Assembly (NCBI GenBank): GCA_009760855.2
Contig: WPIO01000142.1
Coordinates: 138,501 to 202,500 of the forward strand
Source: Cristatella mucedo
Lineage: Eukaryota > Bryozoa > Phylactolaemata > Cristatellidae
Length of the DNA: 64,000 nucleotides
Reading direction: 5' to 3'
Shown: positions 1 to 11,640 of the stretch, one piece after another
How the letters are laid out: every line of letters starts with the position of its first letter
Position numbering within the stretch: position 1 is the first letter of the stretch
Translations under genes and position numbers: made by a program
The notes under the pieces: generated by a model
What the model saw: the letters and a program-made list of their open reading frames with translations, nothing else
The model's database searches: none
Told to the model about the DNA's origin: nothing

Positions 1-480
1 GTAGCATGAGGAAACAGCAGCAGCAAGGTGAGAGGCTGGAAGAAACGGCAGCAGCAGCAGTAGCAAAGAGGCGCGGCAGCAGAAGGAAGCAGCAGCACTG
101 GAACACATGCAGCAGTCGGGAGCCCTGAGGTAGAAGGCAGAACACGTGAGGCTGCTGCTGCAGCTCCAGACCCTGTCAGGAAGGCCTGCCAAAAGCACAC
201 CGACTGCAGCAGTACTAACCGCTCGAACTCCCTCGGGTATTGAGCTCTGAACTCAGCGTAATTTGCAAAGTATCGTTGGTACGGCTATTGGTAGTAGCAC
301 CGTTAACCAGGTAACCGCCAGCAGCATTGGCATTCTTTTCACCACATGTACCTGGACAAAATGCATCAATGGCTTTCGGCACGGTCAGAGGGGCAATAGC
401 AGGGTCACCGGTGAACAAACACAGCAAAGCGATGAGCTAAATGTGGCTTCATAGTTAAAACGATTTTCTCTCTCTTTCTC
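1..480. other. Unassigned, CAG/GCA-rich low complexity
   Basis: The first 180 bases are rich in CAG/GCA triplets. A possible donor (AAG followed by GTGAGA) occurs near base 28, but there is no supported reading frame or homology. I see no gene here. Confidence 0.4.
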
Positions 481-815
481 TAATAATAATAATAAAAATA
501 ATATTATTAATAATAATAATGCACTTGATAAAGCACCCTCAGAGAACTTAATCTCTTTCTAGGCGCTTTACATTTGCTGCAAACGAAAATGCAATTGAAT
601 GGTGAGTAAAATCATGCTTGAAAAACAAATAAAATGTATAATATGGTTAGGGGTGACATGCACAGGGTCAGCATGCAAATGTGGTTAGTGTCAGTACGAG
701 ATTAAGTTCTCTGAGGGCGCTTTATCAAGTGCAATATTATTATTATTATAAGCACATCAAGGACGAATCACAGGGACCCACCAAATGCTGTCCTAAATAG
801 GTGTGTTTTTAAGTT
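481..815 (-). mobile_element. LINE family A, 3' end only
   Basis: A run of TAA/ATT units (481-520) is followed by the reverse complement of the family A 3' terminus (the CTAGAAAGAGATT ... GAGGGCGC ... ATCAAGTG block). The 3' UTR continues to about 815. No coding part remains. A second, plus-oriented copy of the same terminal block is embedded at about 692-749. Confidence 0.75.
692..749 (+). mobile_element. Ultra-short LINE/SINE 3' tail insertion
   Basis: About 58 bases carry the family A terminal block in plus orientation (ATTAAGTTCTCTGAGGGC, then ATCAAGTG and an ATT tail) inside the minus-oriented LINE 3' UTR. Compared with 3000-3070, host LINE sequence resumes after the tail, which fits an extremely 5'-truncated insertion. 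Confidence 0.55.
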
Positions 816-863
816 CTCTCTCTTTCTCCCTCTCAATGGCACACACTCTACTCGCGTGTGAGC

Positions 864-864
864 G

Positions 865-904
<40 letters not shown>

Positions 905-914
905 CACACACACA
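864..914. repeat. (CA)n microsatellite
   Basis: Nearly pure CA dinucleotide run with one AA interruption. Cysteine/valine- or histidine/threonine-rich frames across it are low-complexity artefacts. Confidence 0.97.
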
Positions 915-915
915 T

Positions 916-1299
916 TTACAGGTATATATGCACACTGGACACTTAGTTGACAAAATTTACAAAGACCGAGACTTAACGACACAATTTTTATAAGAGACCG
1001 GCAGACCGAGAAAGAGGCAGACTTAGGAGAGAAGACAAGAGCACATGGGAGAAGCGTGCACATCACGGCATAGGAAGCGAAGGGATGGGGAGGAGGACAA
1101 AAAGGAGGAACAACCAAACAACCAAAGTAACAATCAAAGGAGGGACAACCATGCAAAGTTTTGGCATGCATTTTTGTGTCAAAATCAGGAATAAAAAAAA
1201 AGATGCAGTCTGATCGTACAAGCAAATGGACGGGCACCAGAAGAGCACGGCACACCAGAGAGTGGGCGTAGTATGAAGTATCAGCAGTATTAACTATCT
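916..1299. other. Unassigned spacer
   Basis: Purine-rich sequence between the microsatellite and the next LINE. No gene, RNA or clear repeat recognised. Confidence 0.4.
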
Positions 1300-2828
1300 A
1301 CCTTGCTAGTAAGTACCGGTCTGGCTTTAGGGCTAATCACTCCATAGAATCAGCACTGTTAGGGTGTACAACGGCCTACATAGGAATGCAGACATAGGAA
1401 GAGTACCTCTGCTCGTTTTGCTCGATCTTTCGGTAGCTTTTGATACTATCGATCACTAAGTCCTTCTAGAGCACATCTCATCTCGCCTAGGCATCACTGG
1501 CACTGCTCTGCAATGGTTCAGGTCCTATCTCAGTAGGAGACTCCAGGGTATTGACGTGAATGAACAAGGATCATCCGAGATACCTCTAAAATATGGGGTA
1601 TCTCAAGGTCCGTGCTTGGTCCGGTTCTTTTCACGGTTTATTCTCTCCCTCTTGCAGATGTGATTGCCAAGCACAATCTAGGCTTTCATTTCTATGCGGA
1701 TGACATTGTGATTGCCAAGCACAATATAGCCTTTCACTTCTATGCGGACGACACTCAGTTGTACCTTTGCTTTGATCCTTCCAGCCTTCGAGCACATCGA
1801 CTTCTCAACTCCCTTGCTGCGTGTATTGATGACATCCGCACATGGATGGCAGCAAAATTTCTTAAATTAAATGATGATACAACCAACTTACTAGCTGGGG
1901 CAAACCAAGTGTGATCTAGAAATTGGAAAAGCTACCGCTCAAAATCGGTTCTGCAAGCATACATCCTGTTGAATCTGCACGAAATCTAGGTGCCATGTTC
2001 CAAAGTGACCTTTCGTTAGATGACTGTATCATCTCCACAGTCAAATCTGCCCACTTCTAGCTACATAACATTGCTAAAACTCGGGCTTGTTTAGATAAGG
2101 ATACCACATCAAAGCTGGTCCATGCATTTGTGACATCCCATCTTGACTTTTATAACTCACAGCTTGCTGGCCTACCGGCATGTACAATCAGGCGATTACA
2201 GCTGGTGCAAAACTCTGCAGCTACGCTTGTCTGTCGTGAGCATTACAGTTGCCACATGACACCACTTCTTGCCGAACTGCACTGGCTACCAGTCTAGCAA
2301 CGGATCGACTTCAAGGTTTTGTCGCTCACTTTAAGGTCTCTTCCTTCCTTGGCACCAGCCTACCTATCTGATCTATTCCCCTACCAGGCCAATCATAGTA
2401 CCACCTGCTTTTCAGAATCGGACTGTTTCCCAATACCTCGTACAAACCTCAAATCCTTTGGAAACCATGCATTTCGTTCGTATGCTCCCAAAGCCTGGAA
2501 CTCAACTCACGAATTTCGTCACATCTCCTGACTTGACCACATATTAAATTAACTTTACAACGCACCAATTTAGGACAGCATTTAGTGGGTCGGTCCCTGT
2601 CATTCATCCTTTATGTGCTTATGTGTGCTGACACTGTGCACGCTGCCACTAACCACACTTGCCTGCTGATGTGCATGTCACCCCAAAGCATGTTATTCGT
2701 GTTGTTTATCAAGCATGATACCACTTACCATTCGATCGTGTTTACTTTGCAGCAAATGTGAAGCGCCTAGAAAGAGATTGAGTTCTCTGAAGGCCTTTTT
2801 ATCAAGTGTATTATTATCATTATTATTG
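1300..2828 (+). pseudogene. LINE family A, 5'-truncated, decayed RT
   Basis: A non-LTR retrotransposon fragment of CR1/L2-like (Jockey superfamily) type. It begins inside the reverse transcriptase (LLVLLDLSVAFDTID palm motif, then RLGITGTALQWFRSYLS). It continues through the YADD catalytic box and the conserved C-terminus (SLAPAYLSDL ... RTNLKSFGNHAFRSYAPKAWNS), and ends in the family 3' terminus with an ATT-type tail. Several stops and frameshifts make it dead. The 48-bp segment carrying the YADD box is tandemly duplicated (1660-1707 and 1708-1755). The family assignment is from motif recognition; the exact clade is inference. Confidence 0.85.
1660..1755 (+). repeat. 48-bp tandem duplication of RT catalytic block
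   Basis: Two adjacent 48-base units, each encoding VIAKHN..FHFYADD, differ at a few positions. The duplication is in frame within the LINE reverse transcriptase. Confidence 0.9.
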
Positions 2829-2854
2829 CAGCTCAAGCTAAAACTGGCCTGCTA

Positions 2855-3726
2855 AAATGATAATGCACTTGATAAAGCGCCCTCAGAGAACTCAATCTCT
2901 TTCTAGGCGCTTTATATTTTCTGCAAAGGCAAACGCGACTGAATGGTGAGTAATATCATGCTTGATAAACAACATGAATAACGTGGTTAGGGGTGACATG
3001 CACAGGGTCAGCATGCAAATGTGGTTAGTGGCAGCATGCACAATGTCAGCATGCATAAGCACATGAAGGACGAACCACAGAGACCCAGTAAATGCTGTCC
3101 TAAATAAGTTTTTCTACGCTCTTTTTAAATGTGGTCAGGTCAGGGGATGTTCTGACTCAAGTCGGGAGAGAGTTCCAGGCTTTGAGAGGATACGAACTAA
3201 ATGCGCGGTCTCCAAAGGACGAGATTTGTACGAGATATTGGCAAACAGTTGGATTCCGAAAAGCAAGTGGTACTATGCTTGGCCTGGTGGGGGAGTAGAT
3301 CTAAGAGATAGGCTGGAGCCAAAGAATGAAGTGAACTAAAAGTGAGCCATGAGAACTTGGAAGTCGATCCGTTGCTTGACTGGTAGCAGATGCAGGTCGG
3401 CGAGAAGTGGTGTGATGTGGCAACTGCAACGCTCACGACAGACAAGCCTAGCTGCAGAGTTTTGCACCATCTGTAATCGCCTGACTGCACATGCCGGTAG
3501 GCCAGCAAGCAGTGAGTCACAGAAGTCGAGAAGGGATGTCACAAATGTGTGGACCAACTTAGACGTGGTATCCTTATCTAAGCAAGCCCAAATTTTAGTA
3601 ATGCTGTGTAGCTGAAAGTAGGCAGATTTGACTGTGGCACTGACGTGGTCATCTAACGAAAGGTCACTTTGGAATATGACACCTAGATTTCGAGCTGATT
3701 CAACGAGAGATATGCTGACAGAGCCA
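2855..3726 (-). pseudogene. LINE family A 3' fragment inserted in duplication copy 1
   Basis: Reading on the minus strand, it has the RT C-terminus (SAARLVCRE, HITPLLADLHLLPVKQRIDF, HSLAPAYLLDLLPHQAKHST) followed by the 3' UTR and tail at 2858. The frame is broken. Copy 2 of the duplication shows the uninterrupted site near 6386. Confidence 0.85.
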
Positions 3727-4144
3727 AAAAGACTCTAGATGCACGCAAGGCTTACAAGGTAGCTTCGAACCTTGATAAAACAAAGTTCGTGTCCTATTCA
3801 CGTCAGCAGACGATTCCCTATGTGCCACGAAATCACGGTCGTGGGCTCAACACACGACTAGAGCACGCCAGTAGCCGTAGGCAGGCAAAGGAGGGTGTGC
3901 AGCTGCAGCTGGCCGGCACCTTGTGCACGCCCGAGCTAAACCTACTTCATGGAACACTCAGTACTGAGTTAGTGAGCAGCACAGGCAAAGCAGCAGCTTC
4001 AGCCTATGCCAGGACGGCCAGCGAAAAGTAAGTTAAGATGAACTAGTGCTGCTTAAAGCAACGTACATACCCACACACACTAACACTGACATTAGAGAAA
4101 GAGGTAGGCAGGAGGGAGGGACGAAGAGGAACAGTGTAAAGATG

Positions 4145-4298
<154 letters not shown>

Positions 4299-5238
4299 GT
4301 GAAGGCCAAACATCGGAGAAGGAAGAAAAGTTACACAGGCTGACCTTGTCAGCAAATGGCCGAGCATCAGAAAAACAACACACACTTGCTGGTTCGACCG
4401 GGGCACCACCACCACTGCTGCTCCTCCAGCTAAAACCTGTCTACTAGAAATACTCTTGGGGCATACAGTGCAGGCATTGTAATTGCTCCCCTTAACGGTG
4501 AAGCCCCTGGAGATTACGCAAGTTGAGGCTTGCCCTCTGCACGACATAAGTGCACTAGCATGCAGGCTCAACAACCAGACGGCAGCATGCAGCAATGAGC
4601 TAACTCACGTGGTTCTTCTTTATCCCGGATTTCATTTTCTGTACCGGCAAAGATAAAAATAGACCAACTGAGAGCCACTTCTTCAAAAGAGTCATACAGG
4701 ATTATGCTAAACCCCTGTCAATGTTCTCCGGCTGTACTACACTTGAGCATGCCCTTGTCAGGCGATTCTTTGGCACTTTGCTACTTACTTTCTGACTGCC
4801 AAACCCATACAAATAAAGCCACGTGTATCGCTTTTCCTCGTGGCAGAAACGATTGACCAGCAGTTGAGCAGCACAAGCACTCAGTCTAAAAGGTGCATCG
4901 GGATCTCTCTAGCCTAACGCTGACTGCTTTGTGGTCACACTACTGTGGTCACAGAAGGACACGCACGCACACACTTATTTTGCTCTGCAGCAGGCTCCAT
5001 TATGGTCGGGAGCTATGACATGATACCCATACCAAAACGGCTCGCTCGGCCACTTCGAAAAGCAGACACTTAATTCGGAGCAACCTATTAGCATCTGTGT
5101 AGGCTGCGTGCACACGTGCGTGCTTGTGCATATGCGACTCGTCCAGCCCAAGACACAGCTTTTCTAGGGCAAGAGCCATCATACAAAGCAGCCTATGCAG
5201 AGCAAGGCTATCCAGGCTTGGGAGTCAATCTCATACCA

Positions 5239-6035
5239 CCAGAGATAATTTTTCAAGTCAATGGCCACTGACTTGTATATGAGTATACCCTGAGTAAGCC
5301 TGCTTTGCATGACAAAAAAGCATAGGTTGTTGAAACAGTACACCTCACATGAATCGTGCGTTCCTCACACAGCCTTTAGCATCTTACCAGCCTCGAACCA
5401 CTGTGCCCAAACGTGAGACCAACTAATCTTGGGACTCCACCCTTTCCAACTCTAGTTATGGCCTTCACGTTGCCAAAGTTAGAGCTGACGGTCAAATCAA
5501 ACTGTTGCCAACTGCCCCTCTGCCCTGTTTGGCTAATTGAAATGCACACCACTCATGCCAGTACCATTTCATGCTATGCATGGCTTTGCGGGCTACGGAC
5601 GAAGCTTGGTAACAGGCTTTAAAAAGCCGGCCGGTCATGGAGCACGGCACGGTGAGCCACTTGGAGGGGGTGAAAGGAGGTGACAAGACAAGATGGTGGC
5701 TCACAGCATGTCTGAGGGTATTAAAAGTCAGGGTAGACATCCATTACCTGTTTTCCATTCACTCAGAAATTAGCCTAAGCTCACCGTTCCAAAAAGAACG
5801 CTTGTCCTCATGCATGACAGCATCATGGAGCAACCACATCGCTTCCCGTGTCAAGACTTTGCCACGTGCTATTTTATAACTGTGTGCGACAAGAACTAGC
5901 AAGAATGACGTCGCGTAGATATGCCAGTATAAGGCATTGGACATTGATCCACAAAGCATGACAATGGAGCTGTACGTAGGAAGAGTCGACCCAAAGGAGT
6001 GCCAAGTTTGATTTCCATCCAAATTTAAAGCTTAC
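5239..6035. other. Unassigned spacer
   Basis: Single-copy-looking sequence between the two duplication blocks. Short frames only, with nothing recognised apart from the exon-like segment that follows. Confidence 0.4.
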
Positions 6036-6131
6036 CGGAAGATGTCACAGGGTCTGAAATGGTTTCTGGGGGACTAGACTTGTCATCCCTGCGATCGGTG
6101 TCATCAGCGTCAGCGGCCTGTATTCCCGAGG
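6036..6131 (-). CDS. Putative internal exon, unknown gene
   Basis: On the minus strand a strong acceptor (pyrimidine tract ATTTCTGTTTTCAG) is followed by 96 bases. These are open in one frame without stops and end at a consensus donor (GTAAGC). Read in phase (2 nt + 31 codons + 1 nt) it gives an acidic, disordered-looking peptide: SGIQAADADDTDRRDDKSS then PPETISDPVTSS. I do not recognise the protein and found no partner exons. It could belong to a third minus-strand gene downstream of STARD7, or be chance. Confidence 0.3.
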
Positions 6132-6352
6132 CTGAAAACAGAAATACGAGTGCAGTTAGCAAGCATAGCAGCGCCAAGTGCTGAGCAGCGCTCTTCCGCT
6201 TTCCCGATGAGCAACTCAGTTATTTCAGCAACTCGTTGATCAACCTACTACGAAGTCGTACACATTCTCACCCATTCATACTCACACCCACATGTGCACG
6301 CATCACATGCACTCACGCACATGCATCCACATGCTGGCACAAACACACATGC

Positions 6353-7089
6353 ATATGCAGCCGCTCAAGCTAAAACTGGTCTGCTACAAGACTCTAGATG
6401 CACGCAAGGCTTACAAGGTAGCTTCGAACCTTGACAAAACAAAGCTCGTGTATATGTCGATTCACGTCAGCAGACGATTCCCTATGTGCCACGAAATCAC
6501 GGTCGTGGGCTCCTCACACGACTAGAGCACGCCAGTAGCTGTAGGCAAGCAACGGAGGGTGTGCAACTGCAGCTGGCCGGCACCTTGTGCACGCCCGAGC
6601 TAAACCTACTTCATGGAACACTTAGTACTGAGTTAGTGAGCAGCACAGGCAAAGCAGCAGCTTCAGTGCCTGCCAGGACGGCCAGCGAAAAGTAAGTTAA
6701 GATGAACTAGTGCTGCTTAAAGCAACGTACATACCCACACACACTAACACTGACTTGATAAGGTGGCTACTACCGAGACATAGAAAGATGGAGAGACAGA
6801 CAGATAGGCGCCAGAAAACAGAGAAGACGGAGAGACAGAGCTGAGACCAAGCTAAACAGACAGGAATAGAGTGGGACGAATATCTTATCAGAAAAAGAGA
6901 AACGAAAAGGCACTGAGGAAGACAGAGAGTGTGGCAATAGTCGAGGCAAGGACATTGTGTCTCAGATGGGTGAAATTAGAAAAAGAGGTAGGCAGGAGGG
7001 AGGGACAAAGAGGGACAGTGTAAAGACGGTGTGTGTGTTGTGTGTGTGTGTGTGTGTGCATGCGTGTGTGTGCTTGTGTGTGTGTGTGC

Positions 7090-7124
<35 letters not shown>

Positions 7125-7153
7125 TGTGTGTGTGTGTGTGTGTGTGTGTGTGC

Positions 7154-7190
<37 letters not shown>

Positions 7191-7211
7191 TGTGTGTGTG
7201 TGTGTGTGTGC

Positions 7212-7288
<77 letters not shown>

Positions 7289-8265
7289 TGTGTGTGCTTG
7301 TGTGTGTGTGTGCTTGTGTGTGCTTGTGAAGGCCAAACATCGGAGAAGGAAGAAAAGTTACACAGGCTGACCTTGTCAGCAAATGGCCGAGCATCAGAAA
7401 AACAACACACACTTGCTGGTTCGACCGGGGCACCACCACCACTGCTGCTCCTCCAGCTAAAACCTGTCTACTAGAAATACTCTTGGGGCATACAGTGCAG
7501 GCATTGTAATTGCTCCCCTTAACGGTGAAGCCCCTGGAGATTACGCAAGTTGAGGCTTGCCCTCTGCACGACATAAGTGCACTAGCATGCAGGCTCAACA
7601 ACCAGACGGCAGCATGCAGCAATGAGCTAACTCACGTGGTTCTTCTTTATCCCGGATTTCATTTTCTGTACCGGCAAAGATAAAAATAGACCAACTGAGA
7701 GCCACTCCTTCAAAAGAGTGATGTCACACAGGAAGATGCTAAACTTCTGTCTATGTTATCCGGCTGTACTACGAGCACGACCTCGGACGATTCTTTAGCA
7801 CTTTGCTACTTACTTTCTGACTGCCAAGCCCATACAACTGAGGCTTCGTGTATCACCTTTCCTTGTAGCAAAAGATGATTGACCAGCAGTTGAGCAGCAC
7901 ACCTACATGCTCTCGGCTTAAAAGGTGCTTCGGGATCTCTCTAGTCTGATGCCTGTTTAAGTGTCGCATTTCTGTGGTCACAGACGGAGACACACTTACA
8001 TTGCTCTGCAGTGGCACCCCACTAAGTTCGGAAGCTATGACACGATACACTCACCGGAACGACTTGCTCAGCAGCTCCGAACAGCAGGGACACTTAATTC
8101 GGAGCAACCTATTAGCATCTGTGTGTGGGCATGTGTGTCTGTCTGTGTGCGTGTGTACTCGACTCGTCTAGCCCAGGACATAGCTTTTCAGGGGCAAAAG
8201 CTATCACACAAAGCAGCCTATGCAGAGCGAGGCTATCCAGCTTTTAAGTGTCGATCTCATACTGC
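6353..8265. repeat. Segmental duplication, copy 2
   Basis: Second copy of 2829-5238. It lacks the LINE found in copy 1 and has about 220 extra bases at 6752-6975. Divergence is greatest towards the right end. Frames here are not supported as genes. Confidence 0.85.
7029..7329. repeat. (GT)n microsatellite with CT interruptions
   Basis: About 300 bases of GT broken at irregular spacing by GCTTGT. It is roughly twice as long as the paralogous tract at 4145-4298, so the tract has expanded or contracted since duplication. Confidence 0.97.
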
Positions 8266-8344
8266 ACATGCAAGCACACCCATCGCAAGCACATATGGGA
8301 GCGAACACACCAGAATATGTACCCTACCTATAAAAAAGACCAAT

Positions 8345-9030
8345 GTCCTACAAATGCAGATCTCACTCAGTCTACAGTGTGTGCTAGCCTCCTCATCCAG
8401 AATCATCTGTGAATCACGAACACTCAAATAATCTTGACATCGATGCTGTCCGAGCAAAAATATCTTCTTTGCTTCAGCTGCTCAATCCCTCTTCCGACCT
8501 GTCATCATTGTTAGAATACTAAAACACGACACTTTCAGACATGCTGAATGAATTTGTACGTCTGAGTGAGCACAGTGTGCACCATCACCCAGCAGGTTGG
8601 ACCGCCCACACGGTACGGTTTACGGCAGAAATTAAACTAGCTAGGTATATTACAAGTATTATACATCATACTATCCCATCCTAGCTAAGCCTGTATAGCT
8701 ACCAAAAAACTGTTTAATCAAAGATGCGAAATAAAAAATGCTTGTATCTATGGTAAACCATATCCTTAACCGCTCCCAGGTTAGCTCCTTGCCTAGTGAT
8801 CCTGGTAGTGATCTAGCCGATCGCTTCTCTAGCTTCTATTTAAGCAAGATAATCAAGATCAGGAGTCCATAAATAAGGTAGCAGCATTCCCTCTGGACTC
8901 TTGTACCTCAATAACAATCACGCAGGACTCTCAATTCCGTGAAGCACCTCGTAGTCTACGTTCAATAAGGCCACGAGTGACCTAATCCTGAAAAGTATCT
9001 CCCATTCAAAGAAGGCAACCTCTAGCCCTC
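8345..9030 (+). pseudogene. LINE family A internal fragment (EN-RT linker)
   Basis: Translations in shifting frames match the segment between endonuclease and RT seen at 29440-30120 and 41110-41880: ISLSLQCVLASSSRIICESRTLK, the motif ILNRSQVSSLPSDPG and DLADRFSSFYLSK. Multiple stops. No 3' end is present. Confidence 0.7.
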
Positions 9031-9574
9031 TCTAGTCCTCGCGACTGACGACCTAATTAATCGCCGGGCCAGCTTGGCATCTCACCCAGAGTCACATTTC
9101 GATGGGCGAGTGCATCTAATCCACCTTCGTTGGCTACTGCTGAGACAACGTTATTGGCAAGATCTTCTTTTCCTTTTTCCTTTCGATTGAGGGGATTGGT
9201 GATCTGCAAATGAAGACCAGTTTGTGTATCTCTTGCGCAAGGCTAATGCTCGGCCATCAAAAAAGCACCGTCACCGTCAGCCATCCTCAATCACTCACTG
9301 TCGGCGACCTCGCGCGATTCGCTACAGCAATTGCTAGAACCTGGACAGGACGGGCAGCGTTATCCGTCGATACCATCCTGGAAGACTGGCGGCGACAGAG
9401 TGAATGAAGACGTCCCCTGACAGGAAACTGTTACTTCTACCACACCAACTACGGGCACAATACTTATTTGGCTCTTCCGCAGTGTTTAATACAGCTTAAT
9501 AATAATATTGATAATAATATATATTTTATAGTGCCCTCTGAGAACGGAATCTCGTTTAAGGAAACGTAGTAATA
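9031..9574. other. Unassigned spacer
   Basis: Holds a short piece resembling a LINE-type tail (TAGTGCCCTCTGAGAAC near 9530) and otherwise nothing recognised. Confidence 0.35.
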
Positions 9575-9594
9575 TACAGCGCTACCTTGACTTG

Positions 9595-9639
9595 GCTGGC
9601 GAAGCGCCAAAGAAGCTGCTTCTTTGGCGCTTCGCCAGC
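9595..9639. repeat. 45-bp perfect palindrome (22-bp arms, 1-nt centre)
   Basis: Arm GCTGGCGAAGCGCCAAAGAA+GC (9595-9616) is followed by T and its exact reverse complement (9618-9639). It lies just inside the left end of the Tigger element and could extrude a cruciform. Confidence 0.95.
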
Positions 9640-9777
9640 GCTTTCATCTCGCATGCGCTCTCGTCCCGGCGACTCTCGCAGTGCGCCATACAGTTGCGCT
9701 CGCACTCGTGATCGCAGTTAATTTTTAAAAGCTTCGTTTCTTTCCAGCCATGTATCCGAATAACCTGCGTCCAAGGA

Positions 9778-10120
9778 CGGTGCTACGAAGGCGAAGCGGT
9801 GGATGCTGTGCATTGAATTCAAGAAGGAAATTATCGAAAAGCATGACCAAGCTGTGCGTCGTGTAGTCGACTAGGCGAAGCAGTAGGAGCGTTAGTACTT
9901 GTACGATCTGCACTAGGACTGAAGCTGAAGGAGTCGATGAAGGCTACATTGCCAGCCAAGCGAGTTACGGTAATTTATAAACAGCGAACATGTGTCCATG
10001 AAAATATGGAGAAGCTGCTGATGGTGTGGTTGACGGAAAAGCAGCTCGCAGGAGACACCGTAATGGAGTCTATAATCTGGGAGAAGGCACGAGCCAGTTA
10101 TGCTGATTGTCTGTAGGATA
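9778..10120 (+). pseudogene. Tigger transposase, N-terminal HTH part
   Basis: Across frames, the translation EFKKEIIEKHDQAVRRVVD and later KATLPAKRVTVIYKQRT, ENMEKLLMVWLTEKQLAGDT and WEKARASYAD match the N-terminal CENP-B/psq-like helix-turn-helix and HTH_CENPB region of Tigger/jerky transposases. It has stops and frameshifts and breaks off at the LTR-like insert near 10121. Confidence 0.8.
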
Positions 10121-11165
10121 CTTGTAGCGGCCTTGCTGGCCTTGGCCTTGAGTTTTAGCACAAGAACAAGAGCTGTTCGGTGGCGGGCTAGAGCTCCTTT
10201 GTCCTGGTGCAGTGGGCCAGAGAGGAGCGTCAGTGCGGGTAGAGAGGAAGCGCTTAAGAGCAAGCCAGGAAGCTCTGAGACGAGCGGTGGCGATTCGGCC
10301 TTTAGAATTGGTCCGGTACGCGCGGAAGCGGCTGATTGATGTTGGCTGGCCTGTCAACCTCCGCCATCACTCTGTCCAAAAAGAATCGTCTGGAACACAT
10401 TCGCCATTCAAGCTGGACAGAGGTGTCCTTCCAGTGGCCTATATTCCTTGCCGTAATGGGCCGGGGTGTCGGGCCCAATACCACTAGGCGCTTGCCCCAT
10501 TGTTTCAGCTAGGTATTTAGAAGTCGAGCGACGCTCGCTCTTGGTCTTACGGTCTTTTGTCTTTGGTCCGGCTTCGACGCCGTCGCACTCGTTTCTCTGA
10601 AAGCGAGGGAGGAGGGCGGGCTGTTCGCCGGCGATTGACGGAACAGGACGAGACAGCACTAGGAGGATTCGGTGGAACTCCACCGAATACAGTCGTATCG
10701 CGCCCGAGCTGGCATTTTGTGTGTTCCTTCGTGTTTTGTGTGTGCGCGCTAGCACGTGGTCTCGGCATAGGGATTTGCCGGTGCGAGCTAGGCATAGTTG
10801 GCGTGTGTGGAGCCCTAGTTCCCCAGTTAGGGTTTAGGCTCCGGCTCGCGCTTCAGTGTGGAGAAGTATTCCCTCCGCAAGAGTGTTTAAGTTGGCGTGT
10901 TTGGGGTATTCCCTCGGCACAGGTGAGAACGGATTCCTAGTTCTCCGGTTAGGGATTAGGGTCCGGGTCGCGCTCAGTGTGGAGGAGTATTCCCTCCGCA
11001 AGAGTTGCAACGGAGCAGCTCTCAGGCTAGCCGCGATATTAGCCCTTGCCTTTGTGGGTCTGACTAGGGCACCTAGAGCAACAGTAGCAGGCGGACTAGC
11101 CTAGGATTGGCCAAGGATTGGTCAAGGAATGACCAAGGGCTAGCCAAGGACTAGCCAATGGCCAG

Positions 11166-11169
<4 letters not shown>

Positions 11170-11218
<49 letters not shown>
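11170..11218. repeat. (GA)n microsatellite
   Basis: Uninterrupted GA run immediately 5' of the TATAAATA sequence. Confidence 0.97.
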
Positions 11219-11221
<3 letters not shown>

Positions 11222-11226
11222 AAATA
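11219..11226 (+). promoter_or_regulatory. TATA box of the LTR-like element
   Basis: TATAAATA directly after the GA run, upstream of the presumed transcription start. Position relative to the downstream AATAAA signals fits an LTR promoter; function is inferred. Confidence 0.4.
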
Positions 11227-11404
11227 ACAGGACTGACAGAGCTCAGGGCTGCAGCTTCGGTAGTCGATGCGAGACAACGCTTCAAGAGCACGATAGGCGA
11301 ACCTACGGCGACGGACAGCTAAGTGCAACTTAGACTGCGCAGTTGTGTTCTGCCGGCTACTCAGTTAGCCGCACGTATCTTGGGGCGCTGTAGCGACGCG
11401 CGCA

Positions 11405-11640
11405 TAGGGTAGTTACTTATACTCGGACTTCGGGAGTTCGCGCAGTTAACTCCATCGGTCCGGTACACGCCGCGTAAACGCGTAGGGTAGTTAATATAGT
11501 CGGGCTTCGGGAGTTCGTGCAGTTACCTCCGTCGGACCGATACGCGCCGCGTAAACGCACAGGGTAGTTGGTTATACTCGGACTTCGGGAGTTCGCGCAG
11601 TTAACCCCGTTGGTCCGGTGCGCGCCGCGTAAAGCGCTTG
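11405..11640 (+). repeat. Three tandem 77-79 bp repeats
   Basis: Units starting AGGGTAGTT at 11405, 11484 and 11561, each containing CGGGAGTTCG and CGCCGCGTAAA. They lie within the LTR-like insert downstream of its TATA box. Confidence 0.85.
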
